The position numbers and the translations under genes were made by a program. This document shows positions 33,883-44,626 of a stretch of DNA of 64,000 nt, piece by piece. Below the pieces are notes generated by a model that had not been told where the DNA came from, did not search any database, and saw only the letters and a list, made by a program, of their open reading frames with translations. The first letter of the stretch is position 1. Each line of letters starts with the position of its first letter. Source of the DNA: Sporodiniella umbellata (taxonomy: Eukaryota > Mucoromycota > Mucoromycetes > Mucorales > Rhizopodaceae); assembly GCA_025677835.1 (NCBI GenBank), contig JAIXMR010000106.1, forward strand, positions 32,357 to 96,356. The letters are read 5' to 3'.

Positions 33883-36177
33883 ATCAAACAAAACAAGTAT
33901 TAAAAGGGTATTAGCAAAAGAAAGAGTATTAAAGAAGTGTAAAATAAAACAACTAATCAGAAAAGAGAAACAAAGATTCAAACTGTCTTTTATAAGCTCT
34001 TTTTTTTTTTTTTTTTTTTTTTAGGAGTTGGCAAATGGTTTTAAGGGGATCAAAGACGGTAAAGGATGGATTGGAAAGACAGAGAATCAACTAACCGATT
34101 GATAAAAAACATTAAGATTATTTCTACGAATCTAGGGGGGAAGGGGAGGGGATACTATAAGAAAAAAACTAGAGAAAATAGGGGCCTATACCTCCAAATG
34201 AGTAAGAAAAAGGCTATTTAATCTATCCTTTAGCCTTAAGGAGCCCTCTTCTAACAAAGTACATACACACAAATAGATAAAAACAAGATCTCTCTCTCTC
34301 TCTCTCTCTCTGCCTTTTTTTTTTTTTTTTTTTTTTTTTGCTATTCAAAGTCTCCTTTTAGCAGGTTTTATGCAGACATAAATCATTTTGCTCCTAATTG
34401 ATTTTATTTTATGTTTTTACTCCTGGTGGATAAAGAAGAACCTTGGCTCTGCACCACTTGTCTATCATCAATGTGTGGTTTTACTCTTATAAACAATACT
34501 AGTATACCATTACTTTAGAAACTTGATAAACTGCTTTGAGTATCCAAAAAAAAAGTATCTACCTTTGCACTCTTGGTTTTTTTTTTATTTTATTTTTTTA
34601 AGGGCTAAAGTACATGTAAAAACTTCCTTAAAGTTCAATCAATTGACATCCAAGGGGGGAAGAAAAAAAAAAAAAAGAGAAACTCCATTAGTCTATTTCC
34701 TGATACTATGTCCAGAAAGCCTGTTGATTTTGACTAGAAAAGTATAGATCAATGCGGAGTACGTTCTTGTTTTTCACCTTGGCTCCTTATCTGCAGATCC
34801 TTTAGTACAGGTTTTCTCAAAAGAACATAGCTCAGCAGAGAAGACTTTTCTATCACGTCATGAGTCTATTCTCTCCTAAAATTGAGGATCTATCCAACCT
34901 AAACGGCCCATTAGTTTAAAATCGAGTGCAGACCAAGTCAAAACAAGACAGAATTTAGATAGATCCAGTCTAGAACTTCTTAAAAGCCTAGAGTTCCTAT
35001 CCAACTCTTTGGACGCACATCGCCCTTGAAAGCCCACACTCGTTTTTTTTTTTTTTTTTTTTTTTTTTTGGCAGACGTAATACTGTACATATCGATTTTC
35101 TTTAATCCCCTCCTCACTTTCCCCCCACCCCCCCCTTTTTTTTTTTCAGGTGTTTCTATAACCAAATGAACACAATGTTATTCTATCACTTTTTTCTTTT
35201 CGAGTTGCTTGTCTATCAAATACAGTAAAGAGTAGTTTGATGGAGGTACTTTTTGTACTCTAAAGATATAGATATTGTCAAAGCATACTCTTTTTAAGAC
35301 AGAGGGGGAGTTTTTTTTTTTTTTTTTTTTTGTCAAAAAGCGGGTTTCTCCTGTCAGGTTTCTTCAAAAAACCAAAGTATTGATTATGTCATGTTTTGTA
35401 AAAACCCGTATACATCCTTTCAAAACACAGACTATTCTTTTAGCCTAATAGGGAAGATTCAATAGCCGCCCTTTTTTTTTTTTTTTTTGCCAAACTCCAG
35501 CCACAACGAATGCATCCAAAAATAAACTAAAACCAATCATTTCTTTTGTTTTATTTACTTGAATTAGATAATACATCCTTTTCTTCCTATTGGTTCGTTT
35601 CCGTACATTGTTCTTTTACAAATCATTGGACATTGTCAGCGATTGGTAGAGAGGTTCAAAAGAAAAAAAGATATCCTATCAACGTAAAGACCAAGCCCTA
35701 ACTTTGCCTGCAAGTAATGTCTTTCTCAGTGGCCATAAAAAGGTATGTAAAAAAAAAAAAAAGGATGTTTTCCATTGTTTTTAAGCCGTAGCTTCGTTTC
35801 AGCCACAGATCATTTGTTGAGCTCTCTCTCTATCAAAAAAAGGGGAGAGAGGGGGGGGGGAAAGAATAAGCTTTGAAAAAGTAAAACCTTATATTGTTAT
35901 TGTTCTAATAAGTTTGTTATCCGAAAAAGACTCAAAAGAACAAATCTGCTTTATTGGATCATAACTTCTATAGTGTATTTATTACATGTATATACATATT
36001 GACAGTGGATAGCATAAAATATAAAAAACAAGAAAAAAGAAACACAATACAAGCGCTAGTTATAATGAACTTGAATGTTTCTTGTACAAAAAAGGGTATA
36101 GGTCTAAAGAAAAGTACATAGGGTATATAAAGCATAAGGGTCTAGGGGGGGGGAAAGTACATAAGTATAGGGAAAGT
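33883..36177. other. Gene-free stretch
   Basis: No supported gene. Repeated T runs (34002-34022, 34315-34339, 35043-35069, 35311-35331), (TC)n at 34289-34311, and short G/C homopolymers at about 34135-34150, 35120-35136 and 35846-35860. Confidence 0.6.
33987..33994 (-). promoter_or_regulatory. Candidate TATA box
   Basis: TATAAAAG on the minus strand about 105 bp upstream of the ATG at 33882. Confidence 0.5.
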
Positions 36178-37245
36178 CTAGTGGGAGTTAAGCCAAGGGT
36201 GTTGTTTTGCTTGCTGGATGGTAATCCTTTTTGAAGGATCTTTTTCTAAGAGTTGATTGATAAGGTCTTGAAGATCTGGATCAATGGCATCCGAATGGTT
36301 GACACTAAAGCTTATCTTTTAGTCTTTTGTTTTAGATTCAAAAGCTACGGTTGTCACTTACGATGAGTGGAGAATGTCTTGGTAGAGCTGAAGAAAGTTG
36401 CGTTTCTCAAAAGGTAAATGTCCATAAGCCAAACAATAGAGGGTGACACCAAGCGCCCATAAATCAGGCGTGGTGGGTGAGTGGGCTACTTTTCGAAAGA
36501 TAGATGCGTTACAAACAAGTTTTATCAAGCAAAATAAAACGAGATGTTTACCTTTCTTTAGTAATTCAGGTGCCATAAAAGCTGGCGAGCCAACCGCCCG
36601 TCTTTCCATATCTGAAATGTGGGCGGCATTACCAAAATCAATCAGCTTTACTGTATTTTGATTGGTGAGCATGATATTCTCAGACTTGATGTCTCCGTGA
36701 ATCACCCCACGTTGATGAACTGACCCAATAAAGTAAGTTTAAGGTTTTTGTTTTAGGAAAAAGACCCTTACGATAGTCAACAGAATCCAGAATCTGCTCA
36801 AAGTAGCGCTTACACTGTTGGTTTGAATAAGGTTGGGTGGTTGCATGGGGTACAATGTCCATAATGACCTGATGCGCCAGTTCCATCACTAAATATTATA
36901 TTAGCATATTAAGGTGGCGTATGCATTGTTACCTAAGAATATCGAGTCCGCGTCTTCAATGACATCTTTAAGCTGAATGATGTTATCGTGCTTCAGTCCT
37001 TTCATAATCCTTGATTCCTCATTCACTGTCTTGGTCGTCTTTCGTTTCTTTTCCGTGCGCACAAATTTGCAGAGTTCTTTTACCGCGCAATGCTCGTTTG
37101 TTTTGATGTCAAGCGCTAAATGAACAAGCCCGGAGGAGCCACGGCCCATTTGGCGAATCAGTCGATACCGTCCGCCAACGGTTCGGTATTTTCTTGTTTT
37201 CCATCGACAATGAAGCTGAAGTGGGCTGTAAAAACGGAAAATCAT
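36178..37245 (-). CDS. Ser/Thr protein kinase (CAMK-like)
   Basis: Five exons, 36933-37245, 36772-36888, 36552-36719, 36362-36485 and 36178-36304, give about 282 residues, essentially a bare kinase domain. Visible subdomains are the glycine loop GRGSSGLVHLA, the ATP Lys in CAVKELCKF, the hinge FLVMELAHQ, the catalytic loop VIHGDIKSENIML, the DFG segment KLIDFGNAAH, the SPAFMAPEL APE motif and PDLWALGVTLYCLAYGHLPF. The residue before the catalytic Asp is Gly rather than Arg, so it is a non-RD kinase that may not need activation-loop phosphorylation. Resemblance is to CaMKK/SNF1-upstream kinases, tentatively. The acceptor of exon 4 is ambiguous by one codon. Confidence 0.88.
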
Positions 37246-37273
37246 TGTTTGTTTAGATGATAAAGAATAACAA

Positions 37274-37304
<31 letters not shown>

Positions 37305-37499
37305 AAGACGCTACTTATATGGACACCCATTGCCTCAATTCCATGCTCTCTATCTCCCCTTCTGTGCATTTCTGACTTGTTGTCTCCTATTTGTTGGCTC
37401 TTGCCACACAAAAATTTACCTAATTTGGAGCAAACCCGATGCAGTCAGTTTATTTTTAGTTGGCTCTTTCCTTCAAAAGTGGCTGACAATAAACAGCAA

Positions 37500-37531
<32 letters not shown>

Positions 37532-37613
37532 GTTAGGCTTACAAGTGGAGTTATTCCGCTGAGACTTTTAATTCTTTTTTTTTTTTTTTTTTTTTCTTTT
37601 TTTCTTTAAAGAG
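37246..37613. other. Divergent promoter region
   Basis: Between the kinase and the SGNH protein. A runs at 37276-37301 and 37500-37530, T run at 37577-37595. No supported gene. Confidence 0.55.
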
Positions 37614-39641
37614 ATGGCAACTTACACTCTTCTAGATGCATCACTTTCAAAACGAATATCTAAAAAACAATGTCAAGTGATGAGCCTACTAGGTGTAGGT
37701 CTTGTTATACTTGGCTTGATTTTTCTCAAAACACTGCGACAACAAAGTGCACCCTTATTACCCTACAACCCTTTATCTCCACCCACGAGAAATATCAACT
37801 TTACCCTTCCTGGTCAAAAAGATGTATTTTATATCGATTTAGACAAATACCCTATCGAAGACCACCTTGTTGAACTATTTGCCGGTTCAAAAGAAGCGCT
37901 GAGATCGTCTCTTGTTGAAAAGCTGGCGTCAACAACCGATAGATCCAAGAAACACACCAGCTGGGCCTGTCAAGACCAACTGCCGCCTCTACCAATCCTT
38001 CGAAAGATGATCCGCGACTCGCTTGCGGTCAAAGATGCCACCCACTACTTTGACCAGCCACATCCTTTCAACCTCTCGGCTCCTTTTGCTTTTTTCCCAT
38101 TTGACAGTATGCCAGAGCTCAAAGCAGGGCAGGCAATCTGTCTCCGGATCTGGGTGCCTTTCAGCAATCGAGGCAAGCTGGATCCCTATCGCCTCGCCTA
38201 TCATCCTTTCAAACGTTCACACGAAGCGATCCGTACCCCTTGGTGGGACACGTTCATGAGCACCATCCGTAACACGCAGACAGATGAGATCGATCCCTTG
38301 CAGATGTCGCCCTGGTCAGGGCATGCGATTCTCAGACAAAAAGCACGTACGCTTCGACCGTATGAAGCACCGCCTTGGGTTCAACTCAGAGACGATCGTC
38401 TGGCTGAACGTGAGCAAGGCCATCTGTACGAAACCGAATGGGTCGTGCCCCAGCGTGGAGAGTTTGAATGGACCGCGTTGCTCGAGTTTGTCGAAGGTCG
38501 CTATTACTTTGAGGAAGGACCCGTGACATCTTACGAGCCGGTTCAGTTGCCGGTCTGGCCTCAGTCCCGTATCTCACTTCCTAAGGCTTCCCCTGATCCA
38601 GCCCAGCTCCTGCAGCAGCACCTGGCCTTACCTTTATGCGAGACAGCCGACTCACCTGGGCGTTGGCTGCCTTTGCCTACCAACAGTACCGGTCTGCTTG
38701 CCGTTTCACGCCATGGAAAATACTGGGCACCTTACACCTGCCGCTACCGACAGATCACTTACGAACAGTTTAACCGATGTATTTCCACCCGCTACCCTCA
38801 AGGCATCGATATCTATGGGGACTCCAACATGCGTCGATCCATCAAGAAATTCGTCAGTCACGGTCAATGGTGTAAAGACTGGGAAAAACACTTGGAAAAC
38901 CCGCTGGTGCCTGAAGAAAAAAAGCCAACGCTTGCTTCCAAACGCCAATCCTATGCCTCGCCGCAAGAGTACCGGTTTCTCGTGCCGGAGCAGACCCGGA
39001 GCTGTTATTGTGAAGACTTTTGGGAACCGCACTGGAACACCGAATGGTTCAGTCCTGGCGCGCGTCGATCGTATCTCGAGATCGAAAATACCCCGGCGCA
39101 ATCAGCCAAGGTAGATACCAGCTGGGGAAAATCGCGCCATGATAAGTTCAAGATCAGTTCCTACAAATGGGACGGTCTGACCCATCTGAATGAGCCTGGC
39201 TGGGAGGTGGCTGTGGATGAAAACCGCGAGATCTCGGACCTGGCGATTTTCTCGCTGGGTAACTGGGATAGTGCTTTTTCTACCCTCGATCTTTACCTCG
39301 AACGCGTTCATCGTCTGCTAGATCAAATCGAGACGCACTATCAACCCAATAAGACTCTGATCATCTATCGTACCTCTCAGTACTTTTGCTGTCGTCTTGA
39401 CTACGATCATCGTCAACGTCAGCTCAGTGGCCCCCAACACGCACTCTTTGAATCCATCGTACGCCAGCTCTTCGTAGATCGTTTCCAAGCTCATGTCTGG
39501 GACATACAACTCTTGGGTCAAACCATGACTTGGGATGAAAAACTCGAAAGTATCGATTGCTCTTCGAACCATGTCCCTGCAGATCTGGTCGAAATAGAAA
39601 ACCAAATTTTAATGAACAGTCTCTGTAACCCGCCTCTTTAA
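37614..39641 (+). CDS. Type II membrane protein with SGNH/PC-esterase-like domain
   Basis: Single exon, 675 residues, starting MATYTLLDASLSKRISKKQ right after a T run. One membrane anchor lies near residues 22-40 (VMSLLGVGLVILGLIFL); the rest is lumenal. The C-terminal half has the SGNH block I motif IYGDSNMRR and ends with SIDCSSNHVPADLVEIENQIL, placing a His and acidic residues where PC-esterase/NXPE proteins have their DxxH catalytic pair. Relatives act as sugar O-acyltransferases or esterases in the Golgi; modification of wall or protein glycans is the best inference. Cys residues are plentiful in the C-terminal half (CRYRQITYEQFNRC, CYCEDFW). No direct substrate evidence. Confidence 0.85.
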   Translation: MATYTLLDASLSKRISKKQCQVMSLLGVGLVILGLIFLKTLRQQSAPLLPYNPLSPPTRNINFTLPGQKDVFYIDLDKYPIEDHLVELFAGSKEALRSSLVEKLASTTDRSKKHTSWACQDQLPPLPILRKMIRDSLAVKDATHYFDQPHPFNLSAPFAFFPFDSMPELKAGQAICLRIWVPFSNRGKLDPYRLAYHPFKRSHEAIRTPWWDTFMSTIRNTQTDEIDPLQMSPWSGHAILRQKARTLRPYEAPPWVQLRDDRLAEREQGHLYETEWVVPQRGEFEWTALLEFVEGRYYFEEGPVTSYEPVQLPVWPQSRISLPKASPDPAQLLQQHLALPLCETADSPGRWLPLPTNSTGLLAVSRHGKYWAPYTCRYRQITYEQFNRCISTRYPQGIDIYGDSNMRRSIKKFVSHGQWCKDWEKHLENPLVPEEKKPTLASKRQSYASPQEYRFLVPEQTRSCYCEDFWEPHWNTEWFSPGARRSYLEIENTPAQSAKVDTSWGKSRHDKFKISSYKWDGLTHLNEPGWEVAVDENREISDLAIFSLGNWDSAFSTLDLYLERVHRLLDQIETHYQPNKTLIIYRTSQYFCCRLDYDHRQRQLSGPQHALFESIVRQLFVDRFQAHVWDIQLLGQTMTWDEKLESIDCSSNHVPADLVEIENQILMNSLCNPPL

Positions 39642-39730
39642 ATACACACACGCACACACACTTTAGTATTCCATTTTTTGTAATAGACTTCATTAAACAT
39701 TACACTTTATTATTGTCATTAGTATCTTCA

Positions 39731-40792
39731 TCAATTTTCGTTCACTGCCTCTGTCGCCGGTCCACTCGTTACATTCGCCTTACTCACTACTGGCTCATTT
39801 TTGTTTAGATTGATTACTGCCTCTTTTCTCGAGGCCTCATCATCATCATCGTCATTATCATCTGAGTCTTCGCCTGCTGAATCCTCACTATCTGTATCAT
39901 CGTCTTCATCTGCTGAATCTGCTTCGTCGGCAGAGTCTTCGCCTTCTGAGTCCTCATCGCCTGAATCCTCGTCTTTATCTTCATCCTCGTCTTTATCTTC
40001 ATCCTCGTCTTTATCTTCATCCTCGTCTTCATCATCATCATCGTCTTCTTTATCGTCGTCTTCATCATCATCATCGTCTTCTTTATCATCATCGTCTTTA
40101 TCATCGTCGTCTTTATCATCGTCGTCTTCATCATCATCGTCTTTATCATCTGAGTCTTTATCATCATCGTTGCCCCTTTGTTTGGAAGGGATGATTCGTG
40201 CAAGCTCGCGAAGTACTTCACGCCACTCTGCTTCAATTCGAGCAAGCATAGTAGCTGTACTTTGGTCTGTAGGATCAGCCATTAGGCTTTCTTGATCAGG
40301 AGAGAGCTTAGGGCCTGACGGTACAGGCTCCTCCTTGGTAGTGGGATTATCTGAAGAAAAGTCAGCTACCACGGCATCATCTGCATAAATTTTGGCATGG
40401 GTCGGTTTTGGGGCTTGTTCCATATTGTCTTCAGCGAAATCGTAAGCCATGGTTGCCTTTTTATCATTTGTTTTCTTTTCTTTAAGATTTTTCACCTGTT
40501 TGTCGTTTTCTTGAGATTCTGTTGCATCTTTGTCTTCACCGTTTTCTTGAAATTCTTTTATGCCGTCTTTTTCTTTATCATCATTTTCATTTTGCTTATC
40601 GTTTTGCCAATGACGACGAGAAACCTTACGTTTCTCCACAGGATGTACAGCTCGAAATCCAGGAACAATATTTGTGTCTTGTAAGTTCTCATTAGCTCTT
40701 TTGGTAAGGTAAGACTCAGGAAGGGTACGGGCACTGATAGCAGTAATAAACGTGGCAGCAATTATACCAAGCGAAAGAAATCTGTAGTGCAT
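39731..40792 (-). CDS. Secreted, extremely acidic Asp/Glu-rich repeat protein
   Basis: Single exon, 353 residues. Signal peptide MHYRFLSLGIIAATFITAISA; dibasic sites ESYLTKR and HPVEKRK suggest Kex2-type processing. The middle third is charged and low-complexity, with one helical segment (TMLARIEAEWREVLRELARIIP). From about residue 205 to 325 the protein is a run of DDDDK, DEDED and SADEAD units coded by GATGAC/GAAGAT repeats. It could bind calcium or other cations outside the cell, which is inference. A TATA box lies about 50 bp upstream. No homologue recognised. Confidence 0.85.
   Translation of the reverse strand: MHYRFLSLGIIAATFITAISARTLPESYLTKRANENLQDTNIVPGFRAVHPVEKRKVSRRHWQNDKQNENDDKEKDGIKEFQENGEDKDATESQENDKQVKNLKEKKTNDKKATMAYDFAEDNMEQAPKPTHAKIYADDAVVADFSSDNPTTKEEPVPSGPKLSPDQESLMADPTDQSTATMLARIEAEWREVLRELARIIPSKQRGNDDDKDSDDKDDDDEDDDDKDDDDKDDDDKEDDDDDEDDDKEDDDDDEDEDEDKDEDEDKDEDEDKDEDSGDEDSEGEDSADEADSADEDDDTDSEDSAGEDSDDNDDDDDEASRKEAVINLNKNEPVVSKANVTSGPATEAVNEN
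39838..40175 (-). repeat. Acidic coding microsatellite (GAT/GAC/GAA/GAG)
   Basis: Trinucleotide and 6-18-bp repeats coding Asp/Glu/Lys/Ser in the secreted acidic protein; likely length-variable. Confidence 0.85.
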
Positions 40793-40840
40793 ATTTTTTT
40801 TTTTTTGTAAAGATTAGGATGTATTTGAAAAGACCACAGG

Positions 40841-40848
40841 TATTTATA
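40841..40848 (-). promoter_or_regulatory. Candidate TATA box
   Basis: TATAAATA on the minus strand, about 50 bp upstream of the ATG at 40792. Confidence 0.55.
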
Positions 40849-41588
40849 CAGGATATTGATGAAAGCAGGAGATAGTTTCGCACAGCCTTTTATTTCATTT
40901 TTCTCTCCTTTCAATCTCCTTTTTTATATGTAATAAAAAGACATTAACAAATTCAATCAAAAGCTTAATTTGTAATATCAAGAAAAAAAAAAATAAAAGG
41001 TTGCAAAAAGTGTGCAAAGAAAAGACAACTGGGGGATTGCTTTAAATAGCAATCCTAAGGAAAACTTTGATTGATTTCTCCTAAGCCAACATTTGGGTTT
41101 TCTTTTTTCTTTTTCTACAGCAAAGTATTCTTATACTTTTTTCTATCTATCATTTACCCCTTTTGTATTTTTTTTTAGGGAAACCTTCTAATTTTCTACT
41201 GGCTTAAAAGGTAATGCTTTTACGAAAGAACGAGGCACTCCCATTTTAATAAGTAAACCCTATATGCTGTCTTTTTTATATATCGCTTGGTCGTTATGAA
41301 TGTCTTTCTATAAACCATGAGCTTGTAAAAGAATTATGCAAGTAATAAAGGAGAAAAAAAGTAAGGCTCTAGTAAAATCAGCTGCTTATCATCAAAACTC
41401 TGGTTTCTGTCTTTTTTTTTTTTTATAAAAGACAATTTCTTGCTTAACCCTTCTATTCCTTAGTATTCCTTCATGAATTGCTTACTAACAGGATAGATGG
41501 GAGAGATTAGGCTAAGAAAATAGGATAGAAGGGAAGGGGAAGAAATAGTTTATTGCGATTATTATTGTTACTATTATTATGATGATTG
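40849..41588. other. Intergenic
   Basis: AT-rich spacer upstream of the acidic-protein gene and downstream of the DHHC gene; no supported gene. Confidence 0.55.
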
Positions 41589-42944
41589 CTAAACTCTTTC
41601 AATGACTGGATCTGCTTTTTTACGTCGATGAATATAACTAAAAAAAAAAAAAAGTAAGCCAAGCTTTCTTTCTTGCGGTCATTATATTTACCTCTTGGGT
41701 TGTGGTTGGCATAGTATTTGAACCATGTTTTTAAATGGGTTTTTTCTATTGTATGGATTGGCCCCCAGATCAGGATACTTCATCTTGAGTATATCGCTAC
41801 GCAGTTGCTCATAAGTAGTCACGCCACGTAGGATCAATGCACAATGGTATAAGGTCAAACCGCCCACCATCCAAAGAAGAATAAAGCAATAAATACTCAA
41901 AACAAACCCCACAGGAGCCTCGAGAAAAACAGGGCCAAATCCTTGTGTTGGGTCTTTACCATGAATCCATAGCAGTTGATACACATCAAATGCAATCACA
42001 TAGATACACAGTATCACGCATGTCACAATAAACGTGAAAAAATAACGATAGTTTCTTTTACCCACACAGTTGTTCAGCCAGATACAATGATGGTCTTCAT
42101 ACTCTATCAAAAGCTGTATTAGAAACAAGAAAAAAAAAAAAGAGAGAGCCTTGTTTTACCAACACAATTGTCACACTGTCTACAATGACTTGCTCTAGGC
42201 GGCCTGTATATTTTACAGGTGTTACAGTATCTTAGGGACCACTTTGTGTTTTTGATCTGGATGTCTTTTGGTATAATTGTTTCTGAAGCAAGTGAAGGAT
42301 TGACGGATACGTTGTCGTTATCAGACTCTTCGTCTTGGTCTGGTGTGTGTAGATCTCTCGGAATTATCTACAAGACAGAGCTGATTGCTTAATAGGTTTC
42401 TTTTTAATATATATATTATTACCCCAGGGTCAGTCCAAGATGTTTTTAGCATAGAAGCCAAAGCAAGCATAAACAGATAAGCAAAAACAATGGGTATCGC
42501 TGGATGTACCTCAGTCCATAAAAATGGACATCTATTGTATATATTTTGGGCTATTAAGAATCATAGGATAGACCTTCTCTTGTTTTTTTTTTCTTACGTG
42601 AATACGAAGAATAAAACAACAGGTGCAATAAATAAAAATAGGGCAACAAGAAAAGCTCTGTAATCTTGACTGGTTACGAGTCGGCCTTGACATAGAAACC
42701 GTGTATTGCCAGGAAATATTTGATAGTTTTTGACCGACCTTTCTTTCAATATTCTCCTTGGCTCTGGCTCAATCATCGGAGCAGAGCTCACACAACTATT
42801 AGCCAATGTCACTCCAGAAGAATGAGGCGGTGCTTTTTCAAAGTTGTAATCTTCTAATGATTCAGGTTCTATGGTTGTGTTGAAAAATACAGGCTGAAAT
42901 GCAAAAGAACCTTGTTGAAAGGAAGAACTTTGATGTTCATTCAT
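41589..42944 (-). CDS. DHHC protein S-palmitoyltransferase, Erf2-like
   Basis: Five exons, 42598-42944, 42423-42531, 42160-42367, 41692-42103 and 41589-41637, give 374 residues. Four membrane helices flank the cysteine-rich domain; the first pair includes [22 protein letters not shown]. The DHHC domain is intact: [46 protein letters not shown], split here across an intron, with the catalytic Cys in DHHC. A DPG motif (SWTDPG) and a C-terminal TTYEQLRS (TTxE) are also present. The NCVxxFDHHC-like arrangement and N-terminal tail fit the Erf2/ZDHHC9 group acting on Ras-like proteins at ER/Golgi. The assigned subfamily is inferred. Confidence 0.92.
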
Positions 42945-43212
42945 CAACTATTGATTTATATGACAAAAAAAAAAAAAGAGTTAAATAAAAGGAGCGATTT
43001 TCTATAAATACCCGAGCAGTTTGTTGTCTTTTTTTTTCTTTTCCAAACTCTTTATCTTTTGAAATAGCGCCTATCATCTCCCATCCCTTTCTCTTTCTCT
43101 TTTCTTTTGAATATTCTTTTTTTTATTGTTCTTATTTGGCCTTTCTACCCCCAAGAAAAATAAAGTTGATATTGAATATTTAAAAAAGTCTGAGCACAAC
43201 TGAAACGATTGC

Positions 43213-43253
<41 letters not shown>

Positions 43254-44626
43254 CGATAAATAGACGTGTGGTCACACTATCCAATACCGATCCTCGTTTA
43301 TTGACTGCATAAATACGAATCTAATTCAACAAAAGAACAGATTGGATCACTATACGAGCAGTACGCTTAAATTCTGCTAAGAATCTCTATGTTTAATAGG
43401 TCCTGAAAAAGAAGCCTATTCTTTTTTTTTTCAGTTTCAATCGAAGCTCACCATTTACCTTTTGAATGGATAAACAATAGCTTTGTAAGGTCTGAATTTC
43501 TATTGCTATATTCAGTAGCCATTCAATCCAAGCTTGTTGTCAGTGATTTGCTTTTCATTCTATTTCATCTCTTTATTTTTTTTTAATAAAAACCCTGCGC
43601 AATCAAAGCATAACCCCAAATTCAATAGTTTGTTTACTATAGACAAAGCAAAGCGTCAGTCAGGAGTTTCAAAAAAAAAAAAAAGAGACATTTGTAGGGA
43701 TAAGGGGATGTAGCGACTATAATCTATCATCTCTGTGTTTTTCTCGATCGCATATCTACTTTCAATAAGCAATCTTGGCTTTTGTCCTTACTGTAATCTA
43801 TATAAGTATTTGATCTTTAGAAAAGACAGCCTCTGTATTTTATATATGTTCAGTTGGATGCAACTTGTTTTGTTTTTATATGCACTGGGCAAATTAGTTC
43901 TTTTTAGTGATATCTCCCTCCCCCCTTTCAAACCTTTAATTGTATAGAATAAACAAAGCCTGCCATTTCCTATCAGAACTTTTCGGGCTAAACTGCATAA
44001 AAGTATAGATTCAAGAGAGAATAGGTTGGACGCGCATCTTTATACCGTTGGTTAGCCATCACTAAAATTAAACTTGTATAAAAAAAAGTTAAAAAACGTT
44101 GATGTTTTTTTTGCTATCAAAGCGATTAGTCTTTTTTGGTTGTTGATCCATGTAACGACTTGTCTTTTTTTTTTTTTTTTTTTTTTTTTTGGAATTTTAA
44201 TCGACGATCATTGCCTTATAAGAATACTCAAAAAACGGAAACGTTATGCTTTTGGGTTTAGGAAAATCCAGGGAGAACAAAGAGAAAAGGGGAAAGGAAA
44301 AAAGAGAAAGAAGATTTCAAACAGGAACAGTTGGAAAATTTTATTTGCAAACTAGTATTTTAGTAGGCTTACCAAAGACTAGCTCTTTAAATTGAGCATT
44401 GACATAAAAAGCATGCATTTTTTTTTTTAAAAAAAAAGGAGTTCTTATTTACCAATCTGTTGGCTGGCCTATCTATTTTGTTTTGTGTTTTTTGTTTAAC
44501 TTCAAGCAATTTTATTAACTGTCAAATCATATGGGCCTTTTAAACCAGACTGGGTTACACAGCAAGAGTGGCGACAATAGATGGTCGTTCTTTTTCAGGG
44601 AAACAGTTAGTATAGAGAAGATTTAT
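42945..44626. other. Intergenic, contains a 37-base T run
   Basis: Longest homopolymer of the window (T at 43215-43251), plus a T run at 44166-44190. No supported gene. Confidence 0.6.
43215..43251. repeat. Poly-T tract (37 T)
   Basis: Longest uninterrupted homopolymer seen, about 270 bp upstream of the DHHC gene start. Confidence 0.85.

Noticed and set aside
39801..40295. Plus-strand Ser-rich frame of 164 codons
   Set aside because: It is the complement of the Asp/Glu codon array of the acidic protein; GAT/GAC/GAA read backwards as Ser codons. The minus strand has the signal peptide and TATA box.
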